From Echinostoma caproni (taxonomy: Eukaryota > Platyhelminthes > Trematoda > Plagiorchiida > Echinostomatidae): DNA of 64,000 bases. Shown here one piece after another: positions 35,001 to 46,779 of the stretch (position 1 is the first letter of the stretch; each line of letters begins with the position of its first letter). The stretch is taken from the NCBI GenBank assembly GCA_900618425.1, contig UZAN01040111.1, forward strand, positions 2,320 to 66,319, in the 5' to 3' direction. A program made the translations under genes and the position numbers. Under the pieces are notes generated by a model. The model worked only from the letters and a program-made list of their open reading frames with translations, made no database searches and had not been told where the DNA came from.

Positions 35001-36960
35001 CCATCTGATAAGAGTTGATTTAGTAAGATAACATTTCACTCCGCTCTGTCCCAATGGGATTCATTTTCCAGACACAGGCCACATTATACAGCTAACTGTA
35101 ACGGGAAAACTGTCACACCCGGGCCGAAAACGAAACAAAACCGGGCTAAATGACTTGACCAAAACTTCAAACGGAACAGAAAACATATTATTATTTACCT
35201 GAATGTTGAAATTGCCGGTTCAGTTTACGATTGAAGTCAGCCATTAAACACAAATGAACAATTGCCGTGCACAAAACATGGGTATCAGTGAAACGAAGAA
35301 AACACTCAGGAGACGGTTAACAGAGAGTAGGGAAATGAGTACATGTAAAATTACGGGATATGTAATAAATAAATAAATAAATGCGATATTGGAATTGGTC
35401 AACGTTTTTCTTTTCCACGATTTTGATCATGTGAACTCATGTTGATGCTGCGGATAAAATGCACTGAACAGGTTTTCTGTCCTCGTCGGGACACATCTAC
35501 AGCGTGTGCTATTTTTGTTCTCTTATCAGGACTTGAAGTAGGAATATTTGATTCAGGGAGTAAAACATGTTATACCTACGTCACACGTTCAGCTCTAATT
35601 CCCGTGCACCACTTGGCGAATGTCTTACGTTATATTTGTTAATTCTCAATGACAATACAGGCTGTGCGGGTGGTTCATCAAGAACAAGAGCATACATGAA
35701 AATTATGGATGAGTTTTACATTCAGTTGTTCATGATAATTAACATTCAATTTTGTTCTTAGATGCTCTCAGATTACTTTTATTGGTTATAAATATTTTTT
35801 TCAAAATAACTGATCACGTTTAAAGTTACAGGCAATAAGTTGGGGCATATCATGTGGATAATCTGCAAGCGATTCAAGTCACATAATGAATTTCGTTTTC
35901 ACTTTTCAAGAAACAATGAAGCTCAGATGTGCAGAATTTATTCAGTATTAGACCATCAAATGTGTTCGAATGTTTGTTAAACACTGCACCACGTCTATCA
36001 GGATATCATCAGCTTGTGACCAATTACACTTTGTTTATTTGTTTATTCGGTAGAGTAATAACTTAGTAACAGACCGAACAACTCTCCCTATAAAAGGTGG
36101 GTGTTTTTCTGGAAAACAAATGTCCATGTTTGTTAGGAGCTATCGAGCATCTTTTCTGTTTTTAATCCCATATGGGACCTACCTTTTCAAATTTTAGTAG
36201 GTTCAGTCAACAACGGACGTTTTTCTTTCTGAGATCACCCCCTCACTTTCCCATCCAGTGAAATACGATGCAGGTGAATGTATCTCGCTGAAAGATGATC
36301 TTTGTTTACTTTTAAATCGACCATTGTAAATTGACAAATGCTGCTCAGTTTCTGGTTGCTTTTGGATCAGCGTGGCACGGACTGATTACTTACCGCATTC
36401 AGATGTTCAGCTAGGATTATATGCAGCAGTTAAACATTGTTCGGTTGCGATGTGCAGCCTTGAAAACCGTAAGCACACATCTCGATCATGAGAATCTGGG
36501 CATAAAGTGCTGAGATTAAAACCCCAATACACCAAATACAACGCCTAATCAATGCAAGTTTCAATGTTTTGTGGACAGTGCCGCTGGAACCCGCAAAAGC
36601 TAGTCAGAACATCGTGTGTTCCTCACATAGTGAAGTAAAGGTATTCCCTGAAGCGTAAGGCAACCTTCAGCTTCATAGGTTTGTGTATGAACGTCACAGG
36701 GCAAAACGATTACAAATTTACATTCACGTGATTACGCCCGCCTCACAAAATGGATCCGCGATGATTGTTTTGACAAATAAGAACCGGAAATTGGTAACGG
36801 TGGGCGGTTAAAGTGGTATAGTGAAATTTGAGACAAATATTCCGGTAAGTGGTTCATTTAATTCGGGTCAATTCTGTCACAAAACATGTGAGACATCCAA
36901 TCCATTCGTATCCCTTTAGTTTTTTATCCTCTTAAGTATAATTGTAACAAAGCTGTTTAT
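32006..36960. other. Nearly 5 kb without a recognised gene
   Basis: AT-rich with an AATA microsatellite at about 35364-35383. A short minus-strand frame starting ATG at 35244 and ending at a GTAAAT donor (35199) looks like a first coding exon but is only 46 bases. No repeats shared with the rest of the window were noticed. Confidence 0.45.
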
Positions 36961-36964
36961 AACC

Positions 36965-37080
36965 GAGCAGTGGTGCTTTGGTGGTAACATTACCAAATTA
37001 CCAACCAGGAGGACGCGTATTCGAATCCCACCACCACGGCATGACCATTCCCAATATGAGTCACATGGCAGCTCTTTGAT
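36965..37080 (+). repeat. tRNA-like sequence, probable SINE
   Basis: GCAGTGGTGCTTTGGTGGTAAC as the A-box region, then GCGTATTCGAATCCCACCA as a good B box, about 45 bases apart. A short tail with ATGAGTCACATGG follows. The T-arm is well formed but the acceptor stem does not close, so a SINE rather than a tRNA gene. Confidence 0.45.
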
Positions 37081-37583
37081 TGGCTGCTTTTTTCTTTCTA
37101 CCAGTTGTATTATTATAAATTATATAAAACAAAGTAATAATCAGTAGGGAAAAGAACAAATATAGGCAATGCCTGTTCCAAAAAACAAGCCAATTTTACC
37201 AGTGTCATTATCGTACAGTCAAATAAAATGAAGCAAACTTCAGTGAACACCGCCAAGCTCACAGCACACACAGTGAAAGAGAATAGACAAAGTGAACAGG
37301 GATGAAGTCCATTTTGACAGATGTGTGTGTGGAGGGCACTTGGAAGGAGAATAAAGTAACCCTCTAAAGTCATAGTAACAAAGTTTAACATTCCACTGCG
37401 CCCAAATACAGCTTGAAGCACTCTGGACTGATACGGAGCAATAACAAGAACACCACCGCTGTCCGATCGCTGCCAAATCTTTCACACCCTAAATCGGTCG
37501 AACGTGTGTGAGTGCAGTTTGCTCTGAAAGTAAACATATTTCTGGATCATTCATGCCCGAACCCATTAAGGACTTGCTATCAG

Positions 37584-38830
37584 CTAAATGAAAGTCTTCT
37601 TTGACTTCATGTTGGTTGGTTGACGGTGGCTGGGAAACAGTTGGAGAACGTAAATCAGCGCAAAACTTTGATCAATACATTCACGACCAAGCCAGAATTC
37701 GGCTGGCTGTTCACAAATATTGATTTTTACTGGAGGAGACAGATCTTGAAGTACGTCAGGGGCTCTCACTTTGATGACGCTTGGGGGCACACTCATCCCA
37801 TGGTGTTTTTGCATTCCCTATGAGATTGCTTCTTGAAAATGGGAACTATCAGTGGTGTACCTTGAGATGATGGAATGCGTTCTTGTGACCAGATCTTATG
37901 TAGTAAGCCAGTAGGATAGAGTCAGTAATAGGGCCTAGGAGTTTATCAGTTCCCCTCACCTTGAAACAATACTGAGGAAGCATATGCGGTTCTGCTGCCT
38001 TTCCCCTCTCCAGAGCTCTTTCTTTGATTATTCCTTGATTCAGTGGCTACCTCCATTTTATTAACTGCTGTTNCCCCCCCCCCCCCCCCCCCAAATTATC
38101 ACCGTCTTTCTGTTAGCTGTTCGTGAGCTGTTGTTGACGTCTGCTGACTCGTGTGATATCCACTATCTTGGATAGTTTTTAGGTCCAAATAAACAAAGTA
38201 AGTTCGATGCAGTGTGTTGTTCGTCTAATCCGATCCCACTGCCCATCTGCGCTATCACATTCAGATTGGTTTATGGATTGGTTTATGCACTGACTCTAAC
38301 TCACGGTATGCACGTACCGCGGGATCAAATAAGCAAAACGTGGCTACAAGATTTGGCTGATCAATGTATCGAAGCGTGAATCAAATCAAAAGTAAGGCAT
38401 GGTTAGATTCACCACAATGGTACAGTAGGATTCATTGTGTCGTTCTTAACCAAGAGAACGATAGCGTACTGATATGTGGTGGATATGAGTAAGCGTACCG
38501 GTTGAAATGGATGGCCATGGTGCCGTCCATTGAGGGTTGTATTCATAGTTGGTACTTGTAAGAAACAAGTACTGATATGTCTAGAATTGAATAAGTCAAT
38601 TGCCTTCTTCTACTCGCCTGCGGGGTATAGCTCAACGGCCACCTAGGCGAGCTTCGGAGGAGTTCAGTTTTCCAACCTATGCGTTAAAATCACCTGTCAA
38701 CACAATTATATCGGTTCATACGAATGCGTTTAGTGGGTCTGTCGGAGAAATCGCCCAATTCTCAATCGAAAACTGCAGTTGTTTGGTGCATATTTTGATA
38801 CGATGAACAGACATCCTTTCGTATTGCTTC
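37584..38830 (-). pseudogene. Non-LTR retrotransposon: APE endonuclease and start of reverse transcriptase
   Basis: On the minus strand, in several frames, the order is as follows. YAPNNCSF lies at about 38790. VLTGDFNA lies at about 38676-38706 (the GDFN motif of APE-type endonuclease) and is followed by NSSEARLGGR. A degenerate THIHHISVRYR is next, equivalent to the catalytic D-H-x-x-x-S end of the endonuclease. After a linker come FKKQSHREC-like and LSPPVKINICEQPAEFWLGR and ECIDQSFAL, the GFRPGRGCIDQIF box of flatworm LINEs. RT motifs beyond that are not seen. Stops and shifts throughout. A poly-C tract with an N interrupts the linker. Confidence 0.7.
38073..38092. repeat. Poly-C tract preceded by one N
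   Basis: One N followed by 19 C inside the LINE linker. A homopolymer of this length usually reflects slippage and is a likely site of sequencing or assembly error. Confidence 0.85.
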
Positions 38831-39139
38831 CATTCCGTGTGCTAATTGAATCTTTCAGCCATGTCGCACAAAAGCGACTATAAACGAGGATACAATCGGT
38901 ATATGAGGTGCCTCGGTCCTGTTACTAAGTAGAATACCTATTCCATGCTAACCAAGTGAACAGGTGTCTTCGTAAACGATTTGCGGAGGAAGTTCCGCGA
39001 AGACAAATCCGGCGCACAGTTAAAGAATCCTGCATTCGATCCCTGATAAGCAAAAGACAACTATGAAATTACTAATAATACTAATAGGGGTGCTAATAAT
39101 AAAAATTTCTAGAGTAAATTCTGTAACTCAGGGTATCAA

Positions 39140-39250
39140 GTTTGGATGTTCGTGATTCTATTCCTGATAGGGACACAAAAAGTACTCACAGTTGATGGAT
39201 CACCGATAGGTCGAAATAGCTGTTCAGTGCTCTTTTTTGGTTATCACAAA
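39140..39250 (+). repeat. Diverged SINE tail
   Basis: The segment ending TAGGTCGAAATAGCTGTTCAGTGCT matches the tail of the tRNA-derived SINE family (compare 41172-41200). The tRNA part is badly decayed (ATTCTATTCCTGATAGGG). Confidence 0.45.
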
Positions 39251-39259
39251 TATTTTCAT

Positions 39260-40552
39260 CGAGTTCAAATAGATTCCAGAGATTCGCGCACAGGGTTAAT
39301 CAGGTGGTATCACGCAACGTGAAATCTTATGAAGCATTTATTTTCTTGGTTAAATCTCGGAGAAAGAGAAGACGATGTATTTTGAGACAGATTTTGTTGC
39401 ATCGCATTTGGTAAAATACAGCAAAAAATAAAAGTCTCGTTGTTAATGAGAGTAAGTTCGTTATAAACAATTACATGTGGCAAAATAAGTCTAACGATAG
39501 CTGACCAGAATAAATTATTTCGCCTTTTGGAGAACAGAGCAACAACCAAATAAAACAAGTCACCAATTTGCGTGTGTTAGATGGAACATGTGTATACATT
39601 TGACCAGAACGGTAATGCAAGGGAGAATTGATTAGCAGCGCACGAGGTGTCTCCATCCGTAGTCGATTCAAATTTCAATGTATAAGCAGTCAGAAAGTAT
39701 AAATCGGAAAGAAAAGGGTTATCTGCGTTGAATAAATAAACACTGTCAGAATTAAAATGTGAATGGGGACGTAAATCAAACTCCCCGAGTTAATATAAAC
39801 AAATATGAGCGTTGCCATGAAACCAATGCACGGTCTTTCACTTGATTATTGTACGCATTTAGGTAAACTTTCCGCATAAATAACTACTCCTGTGGATTGT
39901 GATTATCTCCGTCACTATTTGTTCATCGAATTGATATAGTTTTGTTTGAGCTCAAACATATTTCTCGCTTTTGAGGAAAGGTTCACTTCGTCCGGTAAAC
40001 GTTTGTTGGACTGAAGCATTTCTACCGGTTCTCGTTTTGTTGATTGGCTGCACAACTGGATGATGCGATCAAAGAGACTAGAAACAAGGATACAATGAGA
40101 AGCAACTAAGACTGGAAGGTTGAAGGCAGTTCGTTACGCGAACCATTGTGCCCCGTGTTTTTCAATGGACGTTAGTTTCAAAAGTCATTAAAGGAAAGAA
40201 TAGATTGAAATGTTTTTTACTGGAATCTGGTTTGTATGCTAACACTCTTGAGCACGGATAAAGAATAATCATCCTCACACACGAATATGAACCGAATCGG
40301 AATAAGGTGCTCGGAAAGTGATGAAAACCCCCGGAGTGTAAACATCAGATAATACGATAATACGCGGTTTTGATACTTTTGTAACAACCCGTGTCTGAAT
40401 TCATTTGGGGGAGCAAAGTTTGAATTTGATTGGTGCAGGATTCTCGAACTTTGATTGGTCAAAATCCGGGTTATGTGGTGGTAAACAAAAGAAAAAGCCT
40501 ATCGCGGCTTTGACGTTTCACCGTGAATTTGTGCGACCAAATCATTCCTTCG
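39260..40552. other. No gene recognised upstream of the receptor-like exon
   Basis: Short frames on the minus strand (39310-39671) only. This stretch would include the promoter if the ATG at 40553 is the true start; no clear TATA or initiator was identified. Confidence 0.4.
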
Positions 40553-40835
40553 ATGAACGTGAATTTGGCCGATCATACACGTTATGGAATGAACAGGTCA
40601 CTAAACACGGCCGATCAGCAGTGGTCGTTGTATCAGTTGTTGGCCACATGGAGTAGTGCCATTTTTGTCTGTCTGATTGTGATCTTGTCGTGGAGCTTGG
40701 CTTCGACCACAATATGCACTATTCTGCGTTCTCGTCGCAGGCACATTAGCTACCTGTACATTGTTTCAATGGGTGTGGCCAGCATGATACACGCATTGGT
40801 GAACTTTCCCTCAAGTGTGATACTCGATCTATTGG
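40553..40835 (+). CDS. Candidate first coding exon of a seven-helix receptor-like protein (helices 1-2)
   Basis: An open frame starting at ATG 40553 runs 94 codons to TTGG|GTAAGT, a near-perfect donor, leaving phase 1. After about 35 polar residues comes a helix (AIFVCLIVILSWSLASTTIC), then the basic loop RSRRRH, then a second helix (YLYIVSMGVASMIHALV). A short, very basic loop between two helices near the N-terminus is the typical layout of helices 1 and 2 in rhodopsin-like receptors. The classical Asn of helix 1 and Asp of helix 2 are absent. A divergent flatworm-specific receptor, or an unrelated two-helix protein, are both possible. Later exons are uncertain; see 44010, 48039 and 50534. 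Confidence 0.5.
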
Positions 40836-40891
40836 GTAAGTTCCTGTACACGCATGTATTTGGGGGTGAGGCGAGGGGAGGGGGGTGTGGT

Positions 40892-40892
40892 N
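40892..40892. other. Single N in G-rich tract
   Basis: One undetermined base just downstream of the receptor-like exon, in the presumed intron. Confidence 0.9.
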
Positions 40893-41154
40893 ATGGGTAT
40901 AGGAAAAAAGGATCTTCTGTAAAGCCACGTATAGAGAAAATCGAAATACCAACTTGGTAATGAAAGTGACGTCGCTATGGATATGTATGCCAATGACCTG
41001 TCGACGGATCCCTCAGATAAACTAACGGATGTTGCATTATATAGTCAAATGGAAAATAAGTTACGTCTAAACAGTAGCTAATAAAAATATTTAGAAGCAT
41101 AAGAAGAGAATAGTGAACATTTAATAATATGAGAGGAGAAGGTCGATGGATTCC

Positions 41155-41262
41155 TATTGCCGATTAAACCCAACCAGGTCAAAACAGCTGTTCAGTGCTT
41201 CCCAGCTTTTCGGCTCACGTCTCATTTCCATTATGAATTCATCATGTAGAACGAATAGTTTC
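41155..41262 (+). repeat. tRNA-derived SINE-like repeat, tail only
   Basis: AACCCAACCAGGTCAAAACA and CTGTTCAGTGCTTCCCAGCTTTT match the tail of copies 1 to 3. The tRNA part is missing. It ends near the 3 N at 41271-41273. Confidence 0.65.
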
Positions 41263-41270
41263 GTTTCAAC

Positions 41271-41273
41271 CNN
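41271..41273. other. Assembly gap of 3 N
   Basis: Seen directly, right after a SINE tail. Confidence 0.9.
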
Positions 41274-42858
41274 NACACCAAGTTGTGTATGATGGAGCAA
41301 ACCGTACTTCACCAATGGTTGGGCATAACTCACTAGAATGATCTACAACTTCGTGACTGAGAGTGAATGAGGGCGGGGAGAGATAGCGGGGGTAACGTGT
41401 ATCGACTCGCCTAGTGGGCTTAACTATTATTTGCGTTGATTTATTTATTCCATATGTATGGTAGGATAACGAATCGAGAAATCAAAGAGACCGTATACTT
41501 AAAGTCAAAGTAATTATTCTACGTCCTCTAAATGCAAATAAATTTAAATGGCTTTACAAAGATTATGATTGTTGTGGGGCGTGGTTATAATCAAACAGCT
41601 CAGTTCATGCATAAGGTGGTCAGTTTTTCTCAATGCTGTTTACATTCTGGTTCATCAAATAATACCGTGGAGCAAAAAATGATTTGATTTGAATCAGAAT
41701 GCCAAAAATCTGAAAATGCCCAACGAAACAGACTTATTGGAATAAAACCTCAAGGTCGAAATTTACAATTCTAATATTTCTACAAACTCTCAAACGATTT
41801 CTGATTGGAAAGCGTGACTAAAGATGCTTACGAAATAGTTGTATTTACCTTGAAAATCATACCCTAGAACCTGATTATTTTTACTTCAAGCGGACACAAT
41901 TTAAAATCTAATTTAGACGCAACTGACCCTGAAATCTATGACTGTATCAGTAGTATTATTCTTTGTTTTTTGTCTTTTTAAAAAATGATGATCTTGAATG
42001 TCAATAAAGTTCTTGTATTAGAATCATGAGTAGCATGCAAGGCAAATTATGGGAAATCTTCTTACAGTTATTCACACACTATTTTACACTCACACGTACA
42101 CTGTTTTTTGCTCTGTTAGGGCACAGATCGGAGAAGAAGAATCATCCAATCGAATGTACACACACAAGCACGCACATGTGCCAGAATTGCAACCGTGGAT
42201 ATGATATTGGCGGTTATCTGCCACCATGCATGCATGACGGATGCATTTCGTTTTACTCTCGAATAACATATCGATTGTATGCCCGCACGATCCACATGAG
42301 GTTCTGTTCTTTCCCGATAAATTGCAGGAAATGCTTTGACATATGTTGAGGTGACATAAACTGAGTGATCGGGAGCCGGATTGTTGTTTCATAAGTTTGC
42401 ATAGCAAGGATTGGGGGTGGGGGGGCGAGGATAGCGAATGGAAAAATGGTGACTGAAATGCTATTTGTGAGAATTCGCTAGGAACTAAATGCTTACAGTA
42501 ATTGATCTTTGCTTTTTGAAGACTGTAAACATACTGTGCAAACCACTGAACCGGGAAGTGAAATTTAAACTGGTTGGTTAACGTCTATTGCAACGTGTAC
42601 TCATAGTGGGGCGAACTTGTTTGAGGATAAAATGAATTTGCAACACCGCGTTATCGGGGAGTCAGAATCATTCGGCATTCCAGATGAACGTTTAATATAC
42701 CGAGGTAATGGAAACAACATATTACGAAAGCAAGTTCTTTAATAGGAAAGCTCCGTTGAGAAGCCACTCTTATTAATGCTCGTCCATGATCTTGAAAGAA
42801 ATGTTTGAGCAACGACCCAACACACTAGACTGGTCCACGTGTGATCACATATCTTTGC
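41274..42858. other. No gene recognised
   Basis: Opposed frames at 42026-42407 on both strands show Cys/His-rich peptides without a clear zinc-finger spacing. Not supported as coding. Confidence 0.4.
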
Positions 42859-42880
42859 TGTGTGTGTGTGTGTGTGTGTG
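42859..42880. repeat. TG dinucleotide microsatellite
   Basis: Eleven perfect TG units. Confidence 0.9.
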
Positions 42881-42900
42881 GAGCCGGAGGTACCCCTAAG

Positions 42901-43281
42901 TCAATACACGATGCCTATCGAGGGCGACACTGTCATTTTTTCAAGTAGCATGAGTTCATTACTGCCACCCCGAATCAAATAATGTGAGCTGTGGTGGACA
43001 ATTAACACTATATCTCCATAAATCAAACTAATCCCTGTTGGCAGTGCAAAATGTGACTGTTTGCAGTTGTTTTCCTTTTTGATTTCCAAACTAATCGATT
43101 GGCTGGAACTTTTATCACGGACGGTATTTGCATTCTGGTGAGGCATGTACAAATATAACAAGTAGAACAAAAGCAGAACGACGGGCAAAACTGGAATCTC
43201 TCTGTAGCAAACCAGCTGCGGACGAATATTTGATGATAAATCTGATAGGCTGGGGACATAACCGCCGTAGAGGCTGAGCAA
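42901..43281 (-). CDS. Candidate exon with one membrane helix and a polar tail
   Basis: A 127-codon open frame on the minus strand. A probable acceptor (CTTGTTTGCTCAG) sits near its start. The product has a very hydrophobic helix (IPVLPVVLLLFYLLYLYM) followed by a polar tail of about 70 residues ending SPSIGIVY and a stop. Two other frames are partly open here. It could be the last exon of a membrane protein on the minus strand; no family recognised. Confidence 0.25.
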   Translation of the reverse strand: MLSLYGGYVPSLSDLSSNIRPQLVCYREIPVLPVVLLLFYLLYLYMPHQNANTVRDKSSSQSISLEIKKENNCKQSHFALPTGISLIYGDIVLIVHHSSHYLIRGGSNELMLLEKMTVSPSIGIVY

Positions 43282-44009
43282 ACAAGACCATGTTGACTGA
43301 GTGATAACACAAAGCAGGCCGGGGGGGGGGACGGGTTGAGGTGGAGTAAAGAATCGGGTTTCAGATAGCCTGAATCCACCGGTTTAATATGGAGCCCGGT
43401 ATTGGTCAATAACCTTGCTTCACTTGAAGTCGATCCATAGACTGTAAAAAGTACCGTTATGAAGGAAACACATTTGGTGGAAATGACATATCAAGTGATA
43501 AAATGATATCGTTCAATGTTCACGGTGAGGATAGGAGGGGTTAAATGTAACTGTGCACCAGAAGTCTATCCGCTTGTTGCATTTGAACCAGAAACCCTAT
43601 GCGATGAGAAAAACCATACCAAATAATACCAGTCAAGTGGATTATGCACGAATTCAATTTCCATGTAAGTGCTTCAAACATTCAAAACTGACTCGATAGA
43701 TTGTAACTTTTGAGGGTGTTGTTGTTCTAAGTAAATCTGAATAAAGATGACCTTTACTGTCTTATTAAGACCATTTGTGAACCTATTCGTGAGAAAATAT
43801 AGAGAAAAGGATTTTAATCCGTCAAACATTGACTACAGTGTGCCATAATCTGAGAAAAGTACAAATTGTTTTCCGTAATCAGTAAACAAACTATGACACC
43901 TAATTGGCGCAGGGAGTAAAACTGACTGTTTCATTCCATAACTAGGGTAAAATGTAATGTACAACGGTACAACTGTTCAACAAATTCTGCATTTATCAAG
44001 CTCTTTCAG

Positions 44010-44173
44010 GGATTTTGGAATCCAATTCAGAAATGAAAAAATTGCTCAATTCGGAAATTTTAAATGAAAATCATCGTTACCTGTTTGAGTTGAATAGTTT
44101 AAAATTTGAAATTCCGCTTCGGAGTTCATACACACTCGGTGATTCCCCAGTGTCCAATAGAACTAGCACTTAA
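44010..44173 (+). CDS. Candidate exon, charged helical peptide
   Basis: After a good acceptor (TTATCAAGCTCTTTCAG) an open frame of 54 codons runs to TAA. An internal TCG|GTGATT donor at 44139 would give a 129-base phase 1-1 exon. The peptide is rich in Leu, Glu, Asn and Lys (SEMKKLLNSEILNENHRYLF), as in a coiled helix. Phase fits the receptor-like exon at 40553, but such a helix does not obviously belong between helices 2 and 3 of a receptor. Confidence 0.25.
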
Positions 44174-44178
44174 CGCGG

Positions 44179-44349
44179 ATGGAACTAGCCGTACTCGGTA
44201 AACAAAAGACTCCGAGAGTCTTTCATTCTACGGTTTCATTGATTTTATTTCGATCACGCTCATTCACTGCACAAGTCTCTTCTGTATCTGATCATGGTTG
44301 TACCCATTTTCGGGACAGATCTGATCATTTCCCGGGACCGCGTGATCCA
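44179..44349 (+). CDS. Candidate first exon with Arg/Ser-rich N-terminus
   Basis: An ATG-initiated frame of 57 codons ending exactly at a GTGAGT donor. The N-terminal 35 residues (VFHSTVSLILFRSRSFTAQ) resemble a mitochondrial targeting sequence: basic, Ser-rich and without acidic residues. The downstream partner exon was not found. Confidence 0.2.
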
Positions 44350-46603
44350 GTGAGTACTGACACTGGTTGAACCAATCGCATGCCCGAAGAACATCAACTG
44401 AACCCCCTGCGGTGAAGCACAATTCCGCAGCCATTGAGCATCATTTACTTGTCAAGTGATCTCAACATTTTATCAAATGAGTGGTGATAAACCTTTTCTG
44501 TTTTGCAAGCTGAAAATAAATGGGGGTGAGTGGGACGAATATGAACAATTTTTCAGAAAAAGTATGGGGAATAAGGGATCATTCTTGACAATTTGAGAGG
44601 GTAGTTTCCGAAATATATTTGTGGATTCCAAAAGAGATGTAATCAGTGTATCCACTGATGACTGATAGTCGCTGATATCGGCTGAATTAGCATCAGATGG
44701 TATCGTTAAGTAATGTTTTGACTTGGCTTAACTTAGAATGACCTTCCCTCTTTATTCCATAAATCAATGCGCTCAGTAGCATAGAGGAAAGAATTCATAG
44801 TTACAAATGCACCAACTGGTGTAGGCTACAGCCATGTAAGCTCATTCTCGAGTTGTGCATCTTCCACTTGGCGAAGCACAAGTTGTTCCAAGTGAGGTAT
44901 TAATGTTGTACAGACAGTGACAACATCTATGAAGCCCTGTGAGGCTGTCTCACTTTCACACGACAGCATTGCTAGCGCATACTCAACAATTCCATTTGGA
45001 CACCGAACCTGAGGTTACTCAGGTGTCACATGGCTGTAACACGCAGTTCATCAACTGTCACAGCAGGAATGTATACGTCCACTCATTTGGTAGCAAAAAG
45101 TCATGGAAAGAATTTGAGCACAGCTCAACACTTTTAATTNCAGCAACGGGAGAAAGGGGAAGCAATATTGTGCTGTATGGAGAAAGAGATTAAATTGAGA
45201 GTATATTGATCTGTCTCGTCCGATTCACACATTAAACTTTATGAGACAGGACAGAGAAATTAAACCTTACTCCGCGCAGGAATTCGTATATATCATTCCG
45301 AAAATGACAAGAGGAAGAGAGGAGTTCGCAGTCAAGCGTTTTCCTTAGAAAAGAAACCGATTCTGATTTATGGAGTTTAAATGACAAGTTTGTGGATATA
45401 CAGAAAACAATCGTTTTCCAGTGCAGTTGAAGCTTAATAAACTAAACGCATACTATGGATGAATAGTTTTTTAAAGTGCAAGTGATTGCCGAACCTCAAC
45501 TGAAATCAAAACTTGAAAGATGAAGGAAACGAAGGGTAATTTTGGTTTGCGCTGACAAAATCATTCAAACACCTTCAACTTTTGGAGCAGGCAAGAAGCG
45601 GTTTAATATATTGTGTTTCACGGAATGATGTCTAGTGAATGCACGGATCGATTGAGAATCGTTTAATTCGGGTCCCATATTCAACTAAAAGAGCGTTTTC
45701 ATAATGTTATCCCAAAAGGGCTTCTTTGCAAAATCAAGTTTCCAAATTAACTTTTAATTCATATTTGTTTGTTTACTTTCACACTCAATTTCCTGGAACC
45801 ATCAAAACAAAGATCAAGAAAAATGAGATGAAAGTAATATTTACCAACTGTCTGACTGCCACGGGTTATTGTTTATAACATCTGTAATAAAATATGGCTT
45901 GGTCTACTCCACTGCAGTTACATCGTCACTCAATTATTGATCTAAACGTTTGTTTTACTGTGACTAAAATGATATACAAAACAAAAAAATAAGTGTTCCA
46001 TGATCAATCTTTTCATGTAACATTTGTATAAGAAACTTGTCCAACAAACGCTTCTGATGGAAATAGTCATACCTTTTGTAGATTGTCTAGAACAGACGTG
46101 AACAATACGTATCCCGGCGAAGTGAGCCGGCTTAAACAACACCCATAGATGAGAGCTAATATCAGATTGTGTTGAATTGCAAAAATACTAACGAAACCTC
46201 GTTTACACTTTCCATCTGAATAACGCCTCAGAATAGCAATTGTTCTTGTTTAGTTCGAATCCTGGTTGACTAACTGGAAAACAAATTGCTATTGATTTCT
46301 CATCAGGGGAATTAACTTTACTGTGCATGCACTGCGATGTAAAATTACCGACAAAAGGATTAGATTAAAACCCTTGAAAGACTGCGATTTTCATCATGAT
46401 GTCAATAGATAAATATGCGGATAACTTGTCTGGGCGATAGTTCCTTTCGTCAACGATGACGTATAATGAAGTTATAAAGGTTCATCTCGACCTATTTTCA
46501 TCTCTCAAAGAAATCAAAAAGCTAAACAGATTTCTTGCTGCAATGAGCAATATTGTGCAATTACTGTCGAGACCCAGTGCAGTGACAATTGATCTCCGCC
46601 CAC
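44350..46603. other. No gene recognised; single N at 45140
   Basis: Short frames only (44473-44655 minus, 44939-45193 plus, 45942-46142 minus). Confidence 0.45.
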
Positions 46604-46779
46604 CTGTGTACGTCACAGGAGAGTAAGTTTCAAAGGAACTGAATACTATCGCTAAAAATAAATCCATCGCTTCAAACAAGTTGTTTTGGATAATGTGCAA
46701 ACCACGGATCCCATCCTGAATAAATGCCTGGCAAAACGTATACGATATGATACCTGACATGATGTTCGCATCAGGGTAA
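46604..46779 (-). CDS. Candidate exon, pairs with 47631-47815
   Basis: A minus-strand open frame from an acceptor (AGAATTAATCAG) to a CACAG|GTGGGC donor. The peptide includes YPDANIMSGIISYTFCQAF and LFEAMDLFLAIVFSS. It starts with one base of a split codon, which matches the two bases left by the exon upstream at 47631-47815 across an 851-base intron. Protein-like composition; family not recognised. Confidence 0.3.

Noticed and set aside
42090..42349. Cys/His-rich peptides as zinc fingers
   Set aside because: Cys and His spacing does not match any zinc-finger class, and both strands are open across the same bases.
43023..43409. 128-codon minus-strand ORF in a second frame
   Set aside because: It overlaps the candidate at 42901-43281, includes a poly-G run translated as proline, and shows no helix or domain.
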